Assembly (NCBI RefSeq): GCF_048569485.1
Contig: NC_134361.1
Location: 169,145,258 to 169,209,257, forward strand
DNA: 64,000 bases
Direction of reading: 5' to 3'
DNA from: Anomaloglossus baeobatrachus
Taxonomy: Eukaryota > Chordata > Amphibia > Anura > Aromobatidae
The notes beneath the pieces were generated by a model. The model searched no databases. It was not told the origin of the DNA and was given only the letters and a program-made list of their open reading frames with translations. The translations under genes were made by a program, and so were the position numbers. This document shows positions 35,722 to 44,930 of the stretch, one piece after another (the stretch's first letter is position 1; each line of letters opens with the position of its first letter).

Positions 35722-38115
35722 TTAGCCCAAAAAACCAGTGAACAAAAGCTCTTCGTTCAGGCCGCCAGGGGCCACAGAATTTAAGATAAAAATCCATCTT
35801 GCCTCAGTCTGCAAAAGCCAATTATGGCAGGAACCCCCCCTGGCGCCACCCAAATATTTCTGAAGCCCCAGCATGCGAATCCCTGAACAGGATCCCCGAT
35901 GATGCTCCAAAAAGTGCGCCGCCACAGGGGTAATGGGATTGCCCTTCTTCTGGTCGGCAGCTGCCAAATTAATTGTGGAAATATGCTTCTGTGCTCTTTT
36001 TCTTAACTCTTGAGAGGTCTGGCCCACATAAACTTTATCGCAGGGGCAGATCAGGGCGTAGATAACATTCCTTGTCTTGCAGTTAATAAATGTCTTCAAA
36101 GCATGCATCGATGAGTCCTGTGGGTTACAGAAGTTGTTAGAAATTGGATGCATGTATCTGCAAATACTACAGTCCCCACAGGGATAAGAGCCCCTCAACG
36201 AGAAGCCCCTATTCAATTTGCCAACCACTCCTGAAAAGTGGCTAGCAACCAAGACGTCCTTCAAATTAGGGGCCCTCCTTGCTGTTAGTAAGGGATATGG
36301 GCTCACCACTTGAGATGTCTGGGTATCTGTCAATAAAATGTTCCAATGATTTTTCAAGATATCCCTGATCTTACCCCATTGATCATTGAACGTGGTGATG
36401 AATCTAGTCCGACGATCTTGTTCTTTACAACGTGGGATAGCGAGCGATGACTGGGTTTCAGATTTCGCTCGTTGAAAAGCCTTAGACACTGTACTCCTTG
36501 GGTAACCACGCTCCAGGAGCCTGTTGGTAAGATTTTGAGCTTGCTGTTTAAACTCACCATCACCTGTACAATTGCGCCGAGCTCGCAAAAATTGACCTGT
36601 GGGGATACCTCGCTTAGTATGGAGTGGATGAAAACTCTGATATTGTAAGAGACTATTCGCAGAAGTAGCCTTACGGTAGAGGTTGGTGGATAGAGTCTCA
36701 CCACACGAACAAATTTCCAAATCCAAAAAAGTCACTGTGGAGGGAGAGATAGAATGTGTCAAAAAAATGTTAAATCCATTGTTATTGAGAGAGGAGATAA
36801 ACCTTAAACATTCTTCCTCAGTGCCCCTCCACACAAAAAATACATCGTCAATGTACCTATGCCAGTGGGACACCTGAGCCTGAAATATAGAGTTAGGGTA
36901 GACCACCATAGCCTCCCACCACCCCAAAAATAAGTTTGCAAAAACAGGTGCACAACGTGCACCCATGGCCACACCAGAAATCTGTCTAAAGAATTTTTTG
37001 TCAAATAGAAAATAATTATGACAAAGTATAAAATCTAGAAGATCAATCAAAAAGGAGTCATGCATGCGGTCAGAGCCCCCCTGGGAGTCCAGGAAGTACG
37101 TAACCGCATGCATGCCATCCGTGTGCCTGATGTTGGTGTAAAGTGACTCCACATCACAGGTGACCAACAGGGCACCTGGAGGGAGTCGGATCTCCTGACA
37201 GATTCGAATGAAGTGTGAAGAATCTTGAATAAACGAGGGAAGGGCATGCATGAATGGTTGTAGAAAAAAATCCACATATATACTGGCCTTCTCACACAAG
37301 CTGCCGATACTGGCCACTATAGGTCTTCCTGGTGGTTTAATGATGGATTTATGTACCTTGGGTAACATATAGAAGGTGGGAATTATGGGTTGAACCACCC
37401 ACAAATACTTCTTTTCACTGTCATTTATGATCCCCAAGTGCCAGGCCGTATCGAGCAGTTGATGTAGCTTTGAGGTGAAGAGAGTTGTAGGATCCGATGG
37501 AAGTCTGGAATAAAAGTTGGTATTATTCAATTGCCGATTAGCCTCTTCCAGATACAATTCCACAGGCCAGATAACGACATTCCCTCCCTTGTCGGCCTCC
37601 TTAATCAGGAAGCTCTTATTATTCTTCAAATTCTGTATCGCCAATTTTTCTGCCTTATTCAGATTAGGTGCCCCACACGAATGACTTCCAAGTTTAGCAA
37701 TGTCCGTTTTAACCAATTCAAAAAAAATTCGGACTGCTGGTATTAAGGAAAATGGCGGATTCGATGTCGATTTATTTTTATGGGGAAATCTGGGCTTACC
37801 TGTGCCGGCCTCATTTTCCTGCAATAGATCCAAAAGATCCCTGAAGGCCCCTTGTTCCTCCAATGGCATCCTATTGGCTTCCTCCGGTTTGTTATAGAGG
37901 ACCTGAAAAACAAGGTTCCTACAGAAGAGGAAAAGATCCTTGGTGAGGGTAAACTTGTCCAGTGTATGTGTAGGGGAGAATGTAAGACCCCTCTCCAAAA
38001 CTGCTACCTCGTGTATGGTCAAAACATGCTGTGACAAATTGATAATTCGTAACTTATCGTCCCTCACCTGCGTGTTTGGATCAGCCTCAAGAATGTTTCC
38101 AGATGAAGTACTCAT
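35722..38115 (-). CDS. PLE ORF2, RT/GIY-YIG protein, inverted copy
   Basis: 797 codons, translating to exactly the same protein as the plus copy at 39790-42183; see there for domains. It begins four bases inside ORF1 of its own copy through the same ATGA overlap. Its identity to the plus copy means that the two arms arose together, have been homogenised, or are very recent. The 5' leader of this copy lacks ~238 bp, so whether it can be expressed from its own start is unclear. Confidence 0.85.
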   Translation of the reverse strand: MSTSSGNILEADPNTQVRDDKLRIINLSQHVLTIHEVAVLERGLTFSPTHTLDKFTLTKDLFLFCRNLVFQVLYNKPEEANRMPLEEQGAFRDLLDLLQENEAGTGKPRFPHKNKSTSNPPFSLIPAVRIFFELVKTDIAKLGSHSCGAPNLNKAEKLAIQNLKNNKSFLIKEADKGGNVVIWPVELYLEEANRQLNNTNFYSRLPSDPTTLFTSKLHQLLDTAWHLGIINDSEKKYLWVVQPIIPTFYMLPKVHKSIIKPPGRPIVASIGSLCEKASIYVDFFLQPFMHALPSFIQDSSHFIRICQEIRLPPGALLVTCDVESLYTNIRHTDGMHAVTYFLDSQGGSDRMHDSFLIDLLDFILCHNYFLFDKKFFRQISGVAMGARCAPVFANLFLGWWEAMVVYPNSIFQAQVSHWHRYIDDVFFVWRGTEEECLRFISSLNNNGFNIFLTHSISPSTVTFLDLEICSCGETLSTNLYRKATSANSLLQYQSFHPLHTKRGIPTGQFLRARRNCTGDGEFKQQAQNLTNRLLERGYPRSTVSKAFQRAKSETQSSLAIPRCKEQDRRTRFITTFNDQWGKIRDILKNHWNILLTDTQTSQVVSPYPLLTARRAPNLKDVLVASHFSGVVGKLNRGFSLRGSYPCGDCSICRYMHPISNNFCNPQDSSMHALKTFINCKTRNVIYALICPCDKVYVGQTSQELRKRAQKHISTINLAAADQKKGNPITPVAAHFLEHHRGSCSGIRMLGLQKYLGGARGGSCHNWLLQTEARWIFILNSVAPGGLNEELLFTGFLG

Positions 38116-38768
38116 CGTCTGAATTTCCCCAAATTCGTTCGATTGGGTGGACGATTCTTGGACCTGGTGAGTCTTGGTGTGTGACTTCCCCCGGCGGCCG
38201 CCTCTTCTAATCCGACATCTAAATCGCTGCTCGCCGAGGATAAAAAACCATCACTGGAACTCGAGCCACCCACTGGTGGTTGGCCAACCTGGTGTGAGGT
38301 ATAGCCCCTGGTACGATGGGAACTTCTAGCATTCCCTCTATGCTTCCACCTAAAAACCGTCTTTTTATCAAAATCATTTTGATCTCGGTGAAATTTCTTT
38401 TTCTTTTTATCGATAATGTCCCTCTCATACAAGTCCATGGATTCTTTTAGTTTCTGTTTGAATAATGAAACCTGTGCCTGATCATCAAGTTTGGCCAGCT
38501 TGGACTCTAGGTCCTTGATGTTCGTCTTTGTTGTGGCCAGAAGAACCCTATCGTGTTCTAATAACATATTAATGAGAATGTTCGAACAACGAAGGAGGCC
38601 TTGTTCCCAGGTTTCCTTAAAATCCAGAGATGGCTCCCATGCCGGAAATATAGAGACCCGAAGCCCCCTAGGTACAATTCCAATACGCAGATATTCCTCC
38701 AAACTACGGATATTCCACCACAATCTGATTCCAGTTTTATGAGCAATAGTTAAATCAGAGGTGAGCAA
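38112..38768 (-). CDS. PLE ORF1, inverted copy, 5' truncated
   Basis: 218 codons open, equal to the last 218 of the 250-codon ORF1 in the plus copy (39041-39793) except that its first codon is TTG. The ATG and first ~30 codons are missing because this copy lacks the 38874-39111 segment. Features shared with the plus copy: the RGLRVSIFPAWEPSLDF block, a charged coiled-coil region and a basic, Ser/Gly-rich tail. It probably makes no normal ORF1 product. Confidence 0.65.
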   Translation of the reverse strand: MLTSDLTIAHKTGIRLWWNIRSLEEYLRIGIVPRGLRVSIFPAWEPSLDFKETWEQGLLRCSNILINMLLEHDRVLLATTKTNIKDLESKLAKLDDQAQVSLFKQKLKESMDLYERDIIDKKKKKFHRDQNDFDKKTVFRWKHRGNARSSHRTRGYTSHQVGQPPVGGSSSSDGFLSSASSDLDVGLEEAAAGGSHTPRLTRSKNRPPNRTNLGKFRR

Positions 38769-38796
38769 CGTGAATTCGTCCGAATTATGTACATAT

Positions 38797-38873
38797 ATTA
38801 AATAGTCTGAATGCTCACCTATGCAGTAAGGCTAACAGCCTTACTGCATAGGTGAGCATTCAGACTATTTAAT
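38797..38873. repeat. Perfect 37-bp hairpin at the palindrome centre
   Basis: Arms 38797-38833 and 38837-38873 pair without mismatch around the 3-nt loop AAC. It is the junction of the two unit starts (AGCCTTACTGCATAGG and its complement). Confidence 0.85.
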
Positions 38874-39040
38874 ATTGGTTATTATTGGCGGTGCACCCAT
38901 TTGCCCTGTTGTCACTATTGTTTATTCCCCTCTCCTCTTGTGTGAGGGGTTTTCTTGTGGTAGCACGCCTACTGTTCTTTAATTGTTGAGGATTTACCTT
39001 TTATTGTTTTTTTTTTGGTTGTCGGTCTTGGTGGTTCTTC

Positions 39041-39793
39041 ATGGATTGGGAGTCACGTGAGGCAGCTTGCCTGGCCCTCTCTAGCAGTGTCTTTGGGGCA
39101 GGTACCCTCCCTGTACATAATTCGGACGAATTCACGTTGCTCACCTCTGATTTAACTATTGCTCATAAAACTGGAATCAGATTGTGGTGGAATATCCGTA
39201 GTTTGGAGGAATATCTGCGTATTGGAATTGTACCTAGGGGGCTTCGGGTCTCTATATTTCCGGCATGGGAGCCATCTCTGGATTTTAAGGAAACCTGGGA
39301 ACAAGGCCTCCTTCGTTGTTCGAACATTCTCATTAATATGTTATTAGAACACGATAGGGTTCTTCTGGCCACAACAAAGACGAACATCAAGGACCTAGAG
39401 TCCAAGCTGGCCAAACTTGATGATCAGGCACAGGTTTCATTATTCAAACAGAAACTAAAAGAATCCATGGACTTGTATGAGAGGGACATTATCGATAAAA
39501 AGAAAAAGAAATTTCACCGAGATCAAAATGATTTTGATAAAAAGACGGTTTTTAGGTGGAAGCATAGAGGGAATGCTAGAAGTTCCCATCGTACCAGGGG
39601 CTATACCTCACACCAGGTTGGCCAACCACCAGTGGGTGGCTCGAGTTCCAGTGATGGTTTTTTATCCTCGGCGAGCAGCGATTTAGATGTCGGATTAGAA
39701 GAGGCGGCCGCCGGGGGAAGTCACACACCAAGACTCACCAGGTCCAAGAATCGTCCACCCAATCGAACGAATTTGGGGAAATTCAGACGATGA
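39041..39793 (+). CDS. PLE ORF1 protein (unknown function)
   Basis: 250 codons from ATG at 39041. The function is not known. Residues ~50-90 carry a WWNIRSLEEYLRIGIVPRGL block followed by IFPAWEPSLDFKETWEQGLL; ~100-150 form a probable coiled coil (LLATTKTNIKDLESKLAKLD; KQKLKESMDLYERDI); then a lysine cluster (DKKKKKF), a Ser/Gly-rich and acidic segment, and a basic C terminus (RSKNRPPNRTNLGKFRR). The basic regions would suit nucleic-acid binding, by analogy with ORF1 proteins of other retroelements; that is inference. Its stop overlaps the ORF2 start in ATGA at 39790-39793, which suggests coupled re-initiation. Part could be read as an N-terminal extension of ORF2 in related elements. Confidence 0.75.
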   Translation: MDWESREAACLALSSSVFGAGTLPVHNSDEFTLLTSDLTIAHKTGIRLWWNIRSLEEYLRIGIVPRGLRVSIFPAWEPSLDFKETWEQGLLRCSNILINMLLEHDRVLLATTKTNIKDLESKLAKLDDQAQVSLFKQKLKESMDLYERDIIDKKKKKFHRDQNDFDKKTVFRWKHRGNARSSHRTRGYTSHQVGQPPVGGSSSSDGFLSSASSDLDVGLEEAAAGGSHTPRLTRSKNRPPNRTNLGKFRR

Positions 39794-42183
39794 GTACTTC
39801 ATCTGGAAACATTCTTGAGGCTGATCCAAACACGCAGGTGAGGGACGATAAGTTACGAATTATCAATTTGTCACAGCATGTTTTGACCATACACGAGGTA
39901 GCAGTTTTGGAGAGGGGTCTTACATTCTCCCCTACACATACACTGGACAAGTTTACCCTCACCAAGGATCTTTTCCTCTTCTGTAGGAACCTTGTTTTTC
40001 AGGTCCTCTATAACAAACCGGAGGAAGCCAATAGGATGCCATTGGAGGAACAAGGGGCCTTCAGGGATCTTTTGGATCTATTGCAGGAAAATGAGGCCGG
40101 CACAGGTAAGCCCAGATTTCCCCATAAAAATAAATCGACATCGAATCCGCCATTTTCCTTAATACCAGCAGTCCGAATTTTTTTTGAATTGGTTAAAACG
40201 GACATTGCTAAACTTGGAAGTCATTCGTGTGGGGCACCTAATCTGAATAAGGCAGAAAAATTGGCGATACAGAATTTGAAGAATAATAAGAGCTTCCTGA
40301 TTAAGGAGGCCGACAAGGGAGGGAATGTCGTTATCTGGCCTGTGGAATTGTATCTGGAAGAGGCTAATCGGCAATTGAATAATACCAACTTTTATTCCAG
40401 ACTTCCATCGGATCCTACAACTCTCTTCACCTCAAAGCTACATCAACTGCTCGATACGGCCTGGCACTTGGGGATCATAAATGACAGTGAAAAGAAGTAT
40501 TTGTGGGTGGTTCAACCCATAATTCCCACCTTCTATATGTTACCCAAGGTACATAAATCCATCATTAAACCACCAGGAAGACCTATAGTGGCCAGTATCG
40601 GCAGCTTGTGTGAGAAGGCCAGTATATATGTGGATTTTTTTCTACAACCATTCATGCATGCCCTTCCCTCGTTTATTCAAGATTCTTCACACTTCATTCG
40701 AATCTGTCAGGAGATCCGACTCCCTCCAGGTGCCCTGTTGGTCACCTGTGATGTGGAGTCACTTTACACCAACATCAGGCACACGGATGGCATGCATGCG
40801 GTTACGTACTTCCTGGACTCCCAGGGGGGCTCTGACCGCATGCATGACTCCTTTTTGATTGATCTTCTAGATTTTATACTTTGTCATAATTATTTTCTAT
40901 TTGACAAAAAATTCTTTAGACAGATTTCTGGTGTGGCCATGGGTGCACGTTGTGCACCTGTTTTTGCAAACTTATTTTTGGGGTGGTGGGAGGCTATGGT
41001 GGTCTACCCTAACTCTATATTTCAGGCTCAGGTGTCCCACTGGCATAGGTACATTGACGATGTATTTTTTGTGTGGAGGGGCACTGAGGAAGAATGTTTA
41101 AGGTTTATCTCCTCTCTCAATAACAATGGATTTAACATTTTTTTGACACATTCTATCTCTCCCTCCACAGTGACTTTTTTGGATTTGGAAATTTGTTCGT
41201 GTGGTGAGACTCTATCCACCAACCTCTACCGTAAGGCTACTTCTGCGAATAGTCTCTTACAATATCAGAGTTTTCATCCACTCCATACTAAGCGAGGTAT
41301 CCCCACAGGTCAATTTTTGCGAGCTCGGCGCAATTGTACAGGTGATGGTGAGTTTAAACAGCAAGCTCAAAATCTTACCAACAGGCTCCTGGAGCGTGGT
41401 TACCCAAGGAGTACAGTGTCTAAGGCTTTTCAACGAGCGAAATCTGAAACCCAGTCATCGCTCGCTATCCCACGTTGTAAAGAACAAGATCGTCGGACTA
41501 GATTCATCACCACGTTCAATGATCAATGGGGTAAGATCAGGGATATCTTGAAAAATCATTGGAACATTTTATTGACAGATACCCAGACATCTCAAGTGGT
41601 GAGCCCATATCCCTTACTAACAGCAAGGAGGGCCCCTAATTTGAAGGACGTCTTGGTTGCTAGCCACTTTTCAGGAGTGGTTGGCAAATTGAATAGGGGC
41701 TTCTCGTTGAGGGGCTCTTATCCCTGTGGGGACTGTAGTATTTGCAGATACATGCATCCAATTTCTAACAACTTCTGTAACCCACAGGACTCATCGATGC
41801 ATGCTTTGAAGACATTTATTAACTGCAAGACAAGGAATGTTATCTACGCCCTGATCTGCCCCTGCGATAAAGTTTATGTGGGCCAGACCTCTCAAGAGTT
41901 AAGAAAAAGAGCACAGAAGCATATTTCCACAATTAATTTGGCAGCTGCCGACCAGAAGAAGGGCAATCCCATTACCCCTGTGGCGGCGCACTTTTTGGAG
42001 CATCATCGGGGATCCTGTTCAGGGATTCGCATGCTGGGGCTTCAGAAATATTTGGGTGGCGCCAGGGGGGGTTCCTGCCATAATTGGCTTTTGCAGACTG
42101 AGGCAAGATGGATTTTTATCTTAAATTCTGTGGCCCCTGGCGGCCTGAACGAAGAGCTTTTGTTCACTGGTTTTTTGGGCTAA
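39790..42183 (+). CDS. PLE ORF2: reverse transcriptase with GIY-YIG endonuclease
   Basis: 797 codons, intact. RT blocks: KEADKGGNVVIWP (residues 172-184), MLPKVHKSIIKPPGRPIVAS (250-269), the first catalytic Asp in VTCDVESLYTNI (318-329), SGVAMGARCAPVFANLFLG (380-398), the catalytic YIDDVFF (421-427; Ile in place of the common Met/Ala) and VTFLDLEI (461-468). A Cys-rich linker CGDCSIC (646-652) leads into GIY-YIG: NVIYAL (683-688), VYVGQTSQELRKR (695-707), His711 and Glu771 in TEARW. RT followed by a C-terminal GIY-YIG nuclease is diagnostic of Penelope-like elements, which nick a target and copy RNA there. Every core residue I can place is present, so it may be active. The family (for example Neptune or Poseidon) needs a tree. 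Confidence 0.93.
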   Translation: MSTSSGNILEADPNTQVRDDKLRIINLSQHVLTIHEVAVLERGLTFSPTHTLDKFTLTKDLFLFCRNLVFQVLYNKPEEANRMPLEEQGAFRDLLDLLQENEAGTGKPRFPHKNKSTSNPPFSLIPAVRIFFELVKTDIAKLGSHSCGAPNLNKAEKLAIQNLKNNKSFLIKEADKGGNVVIWPVELYLEEANRQLNNTNFYSRLPSDPTTLFTSKLHQLLDTAWHLGIINDSEKKYLWVVQPIIPTFYMLPKVHKSIIKPPGRPIVASIGSLCEKASIYVDFFLQPFMHALPSFIQDSSHFIRICQEIRLPPGALLVTCDVESLYTNIRHTDGMHAVTYFLDSQGGSDRMHDSFLIDLLDFILCHNYFLFDKKFFRQISGVAMGARCAPVFANLFLGWWEAMVVYPNSIFQAQVSHWHRYIDDVFFVWRGTEEECLRFISSLNNNGFNIFLTHSISPSTVTFLDLEICSCGETLSTNLYRKATSANSLLQYQSFHPLHTKRGIPTGQFLRARRNCTGDGEFKQQAQNLTNRLLERGYPRSTVSKAFQRAKSETQSSLAIPRCKEQDRRTRFITTFNDQWGKIRDILKNHWNILLTDTQTSQVVSPYPLLTARRAPNLKDVLVASHFSGVVGKLNRGFSLRGSYPCGDCSICRYMHPISNNFCNPQDSSMHALKTFINCKTRNVIYALICPCDKVYVGQTSQELRKRAQKHISTINLAAADQKKGNPITPVAAHFLEHHRGSCSGIRMLGLQKYLGGARGGSCHNWLLQTEARWIFILNSVAPGGLNEELLFTGFLG

Positions 42184-42843
42184 TATTCAGATTTCTTAAT
42201 CATCAACCCTCTTCCCCCTTTCCCCCCCACCCCCTTCCCGCATAGTTTTTGGTATGTGATTTTGTATTTTGTATATAATTGGTTATTTTCCTTCTATGAT
42301 GTTATGGCACATATATTATTATTATTATTATTTTTATAATTGTGTCTAATTGAGTAATTATAGCCATGCTATTTATGTATGCTATTGGAATTGGTGTTAT
42401 TATTATTATTCTTGTTTAATTTGTTCCTTTGTATCTTATTACTCAGGTTGCTCTACCTCTATCCCTCTTGTGCATGTGTATATATTTGTGTACAGAGGGT
42501 TGTGGATATAACCTCTGTCTTTATATTTATATTTCTTTATATTTATTTATTTTTTTCTCTACTTTCCTTTTCTTTTTCTTTTTCTTCCTTTTTTCTTCTC
42601 CCTTTCTCCTCCCTCTCTTTTTTCTTTTCTACATTTCTTCCTTTCCTGGTTCGTATCCTGGGTTTTTTTCTATACTATTACGCTTTACTTACCATAACCT
42701 ATTGCATATGCTCCACCTATATACTTTTGTCCTCTCCTTATCTTGTGTATAAGCCCAGTGAGGATTGATGATCACCGCCCACTGCTATGCGCTCTTCTAA
42801 CATATGTGAGCCAGGCTTTAATAGAACCAAATCGTAGTGGTTC

Positions 42844-42921
42844 TGCGCATGCGTCAATCTGCAGTTTCTCGCGCGGCTATCTTGAACTTCCCGCGCATGC
42901 GCGGATCTTTCAAGATGGCGG
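42844..42921 (+). promoter_or_regulatory. NRF-1-like and YY1-like sites (D)
   Basis: TGCGCATGCGT at 42844-42854, GCGCATGCGC at 42893-42902, and AAGATGGCGG at 42912-42921. These match NRF-1 and YY1 consensus sites typical of TATA-less promoters. The block sits ~150 bp upstream of the hammerhead-like motif, as in insertion B. Mirrored in the inverted copy. Confidence 0.5.
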
Positions 42922-43071
42922 CGCGCATACACTATCGTGCCATGTTCCACGTTCTCCTTCCCATCATGGACCGGTCCGGACCGACGGCCATTATAATAAA
43001 CAGGTGACGACCTTTATGACTAATCAGATGCATATTTATATCTCCTCCTTCTGTTGTGACACTGCACACGC

Positions 43072-43115
43072 CTACCCTGAGGAAGCCGCTGCTGTGCGGC
43101 GATACGCGTGGGTCC
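43072..43115 (+). ncRNA. Degenerate hammerhead motif (D, right arm)
   Basis: ACC (stem I), CTGAGGA, stem II GCCGC/GCGGC, then GATAC in place of GAAAC, CGCG, and GTG where a cleavable NUH is expected, then GGT. Stems are kept, core is not; cleavage is unlikely. Confidence 0.5.
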
Positions 43116-43660
43116 TGTTCACGGGATCCCATGCCCACCGCCCTCCTCATTGCTCTGTTTTTTCCAAACTGACCCCCTTACCCCATACCCAGTTATGCCT
43201 ATACATAACGGCAGATAATTGGTAAGATAGGAGGGTTCCTCCATCCGTCTCCATTCTGCTTGATGTGCACAAATTGGTATGATTGGGCCTTGTTGTCCCC
43301 TTGTGTTGATATTGGGGTATAGGTGGAATATTATTTAAGTTTGGATATCACTTTTTATGTATATATTGCATTTAAGGTTGTTATATGTAAATGGGTATAC
43401 CCCTTTTGATTCATGTATATTGTATTGTGATTGAGGGGTCGGCTGTGGTGGCATGCCGTGTTGATTAGGTGTGTTTTGTATTTTAAATGGTTTTAATATT
43501 TGTCACAATAAAGGTTGTTTTTTATTATTATTCCTGTTGTGCTCCCTCCATGTGCAGTACTTTTTTCTCCTTCCTTCCAATGTTAGCCTTACTGCATAGG
43601 TGAGCATTCAGACTATTTAATATATTGGTTATTATTGGCGGTGCACCCATTTGCCCTGTT

Positions 43661-43675
43661 ATCAAAAGGGGAGGG
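43661..43675. repeat. Target-site duplication, right, PLE insertion D
   Basis: Exact copy of 34301-34315. Confidence 0.85.
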
Positions 43676-44350
43676 GACATGGATTGAGCCAGTTTGATAA
43701 TCCCAGTTCAGACACTTTTAGCTTGTCTTTGCTCGGGGGTCAAGTGTACTATACAGCTGTGAGAAAGTCCCTGGAACCCTGGTTGAACGGCGCCCCCCTG
43801 TGGCCAGACACATAAGGTAACTGCCTGATCTGCCTGTTTGTAACCATGTCTTATTTGTAGATGTACTCTGTATATATTCTGTAAATTCCATATTGTATAT
43901 ATTGTAGTTTCTAGTGTGCCATTTAGGGCGATTGAAATATATAATTTAATCTTGGACTGTTCTGTTATCTCGATCATGAATTCCATGTCTGTGTGCTCGG
44001 TGAATAGTTATCATAATCGATTGGTGGCAGCGAGTTTATGCCAAGGATCATTGTGGGGCAACCAGTGAGATCTGAGGGAGGTTTAGATATATTCCGTCCT
44101 CAGAGGTCGGGGGAATATATACCTTACTCTCACCGGGAGCCCTTCAATCATCGGCATAGTAGAATAGCGGCCTCCTTGATTTTCGTCGGGCAATTCCATA
44201 ATTGGCCTGACTATAAGAGGGGCGCTAGAGAGCGCGTCATGTGCTCTGTCTGTCGGGTGGTGGAAGGGGGGCTGTGGCTTCCCCTTCCTACCACCTGTTT
44301 CGTGACACCTCCTTTGGCATCTCACAGAGCCATACTGCTTTATATGTACC
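43676..44350 (+). mobile_element. Possible retrovirus-like LTR end and leader (fossil)
   Basis: TTGGTGGCAGCGAG at 44021-44034 follows an LTR-like stretch and looks like a primer-binding site; leader-like sequence follows to about 44350. Family not assigned. PLE insertion D lies within the LTR-like part. Confidence 0.35.
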
Positions 44351-44930
44351 ATTGCACCTAATAGAATTTACATTTATTATCTTGTAGTAAATCAACTTCT
44401 CCAAATGTTCAATATGTAAGTGGAGAAATTTTGTAATCAATCATTCATTCATTTCAAGTAGTCAACTAAGTTGTATCTGGTCAAAGCTGTGAAAAAAATG
44501 GGTTTAAATAGAATCAGCCACCAGGATTTTCCTATATAAACTAAAGCCAGTGCTATACCTGGGCTATCATGCTGATTCTATACATACCTTTAGTTATGAG
44601 ATCGGATGTATAGCTTCTGAAATACAGACAAGTAAAGATTGTGAAATGAACTGTTACTTGACTGATAGCAGCTACAGAATATCTAAGAGGTGGGTTAGGT
44701 TTTGCTGGTTATTCCCGCCCCTGTCTGCATGCATGTCCTTACTGCCCCTGTCTCTGTTATTACAGGGGGAGGAGGAAGGGAGGAAGGACAGGATGAGGAA
44801 GGGCAGGCAGAGAGGGGCAGGAATAACTAGCAAAACCTGACCCACCTATTAGATATTCTGTAGCTGCTATCAATCAAGTAACAGTGGATTTCACAAGCCT
44901 TTAATTCGCTCCCTTTCTTTAGGTGACTCC
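44351..44930. mobile_element. Fold-back MITE-like repeat (44651-44884)
   Basis: CTGTTACTTGA, TAGCAGCTACAGAATATCTA and GGTTTTGCT-GGTTATTCC on the left are matched by inverted copies on the right, ending about 44884, around a ~70-bp G/A-rich loop. 44351-44650 holds no gene. Confidence 0.5.

Larger units (their letters stand above)
42184..43584 (+). repeat. PLE 3' region / pLTR-type control region
   Basis: An AT-rich start with a T/C-rich tract (42560-42640) is followed by a GC-rich promoter-like block (42840-42925), ATTATAATAAACAGG, the hammerhead-like motif at 43072 and a possible polyadenylation signal AATAAAG (43507-43513). Mirrored at 34317-35720. Confidence 0.65.
34316..43660. mobile_element. 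Head-to-head Penelope-like element pair, insertion D
   Basis: A plus-strand unit runs 38837-43584 (4748 bp: leader, ORF1, ORF2, 3' region with promoter-like block and hammerhead-like motif). An inverted copy runs 38833 down to 34317. The two match over 34317-38793 and 39112-43574; the only sizeable differences I see are a G-run near 35670 about 14 nt longer on the left, and ~238 bp of leader (38874-39111) absent from the inverted copy. After the plus unit its first ~76 bp are repeated (43585-43660), then the target duplication. The left end abuts its duplication directly. Confidence 0.85.

Noticed and set aside
34316-43660. The large palindrome as an assembly artefact
   Set aside because: An exact 15-bp direct repeat bounds it, 238 bp of leader and a tail are unique to one side, and four other palindromes share the design. 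Long reads would still be needed because the arms are almost identical.
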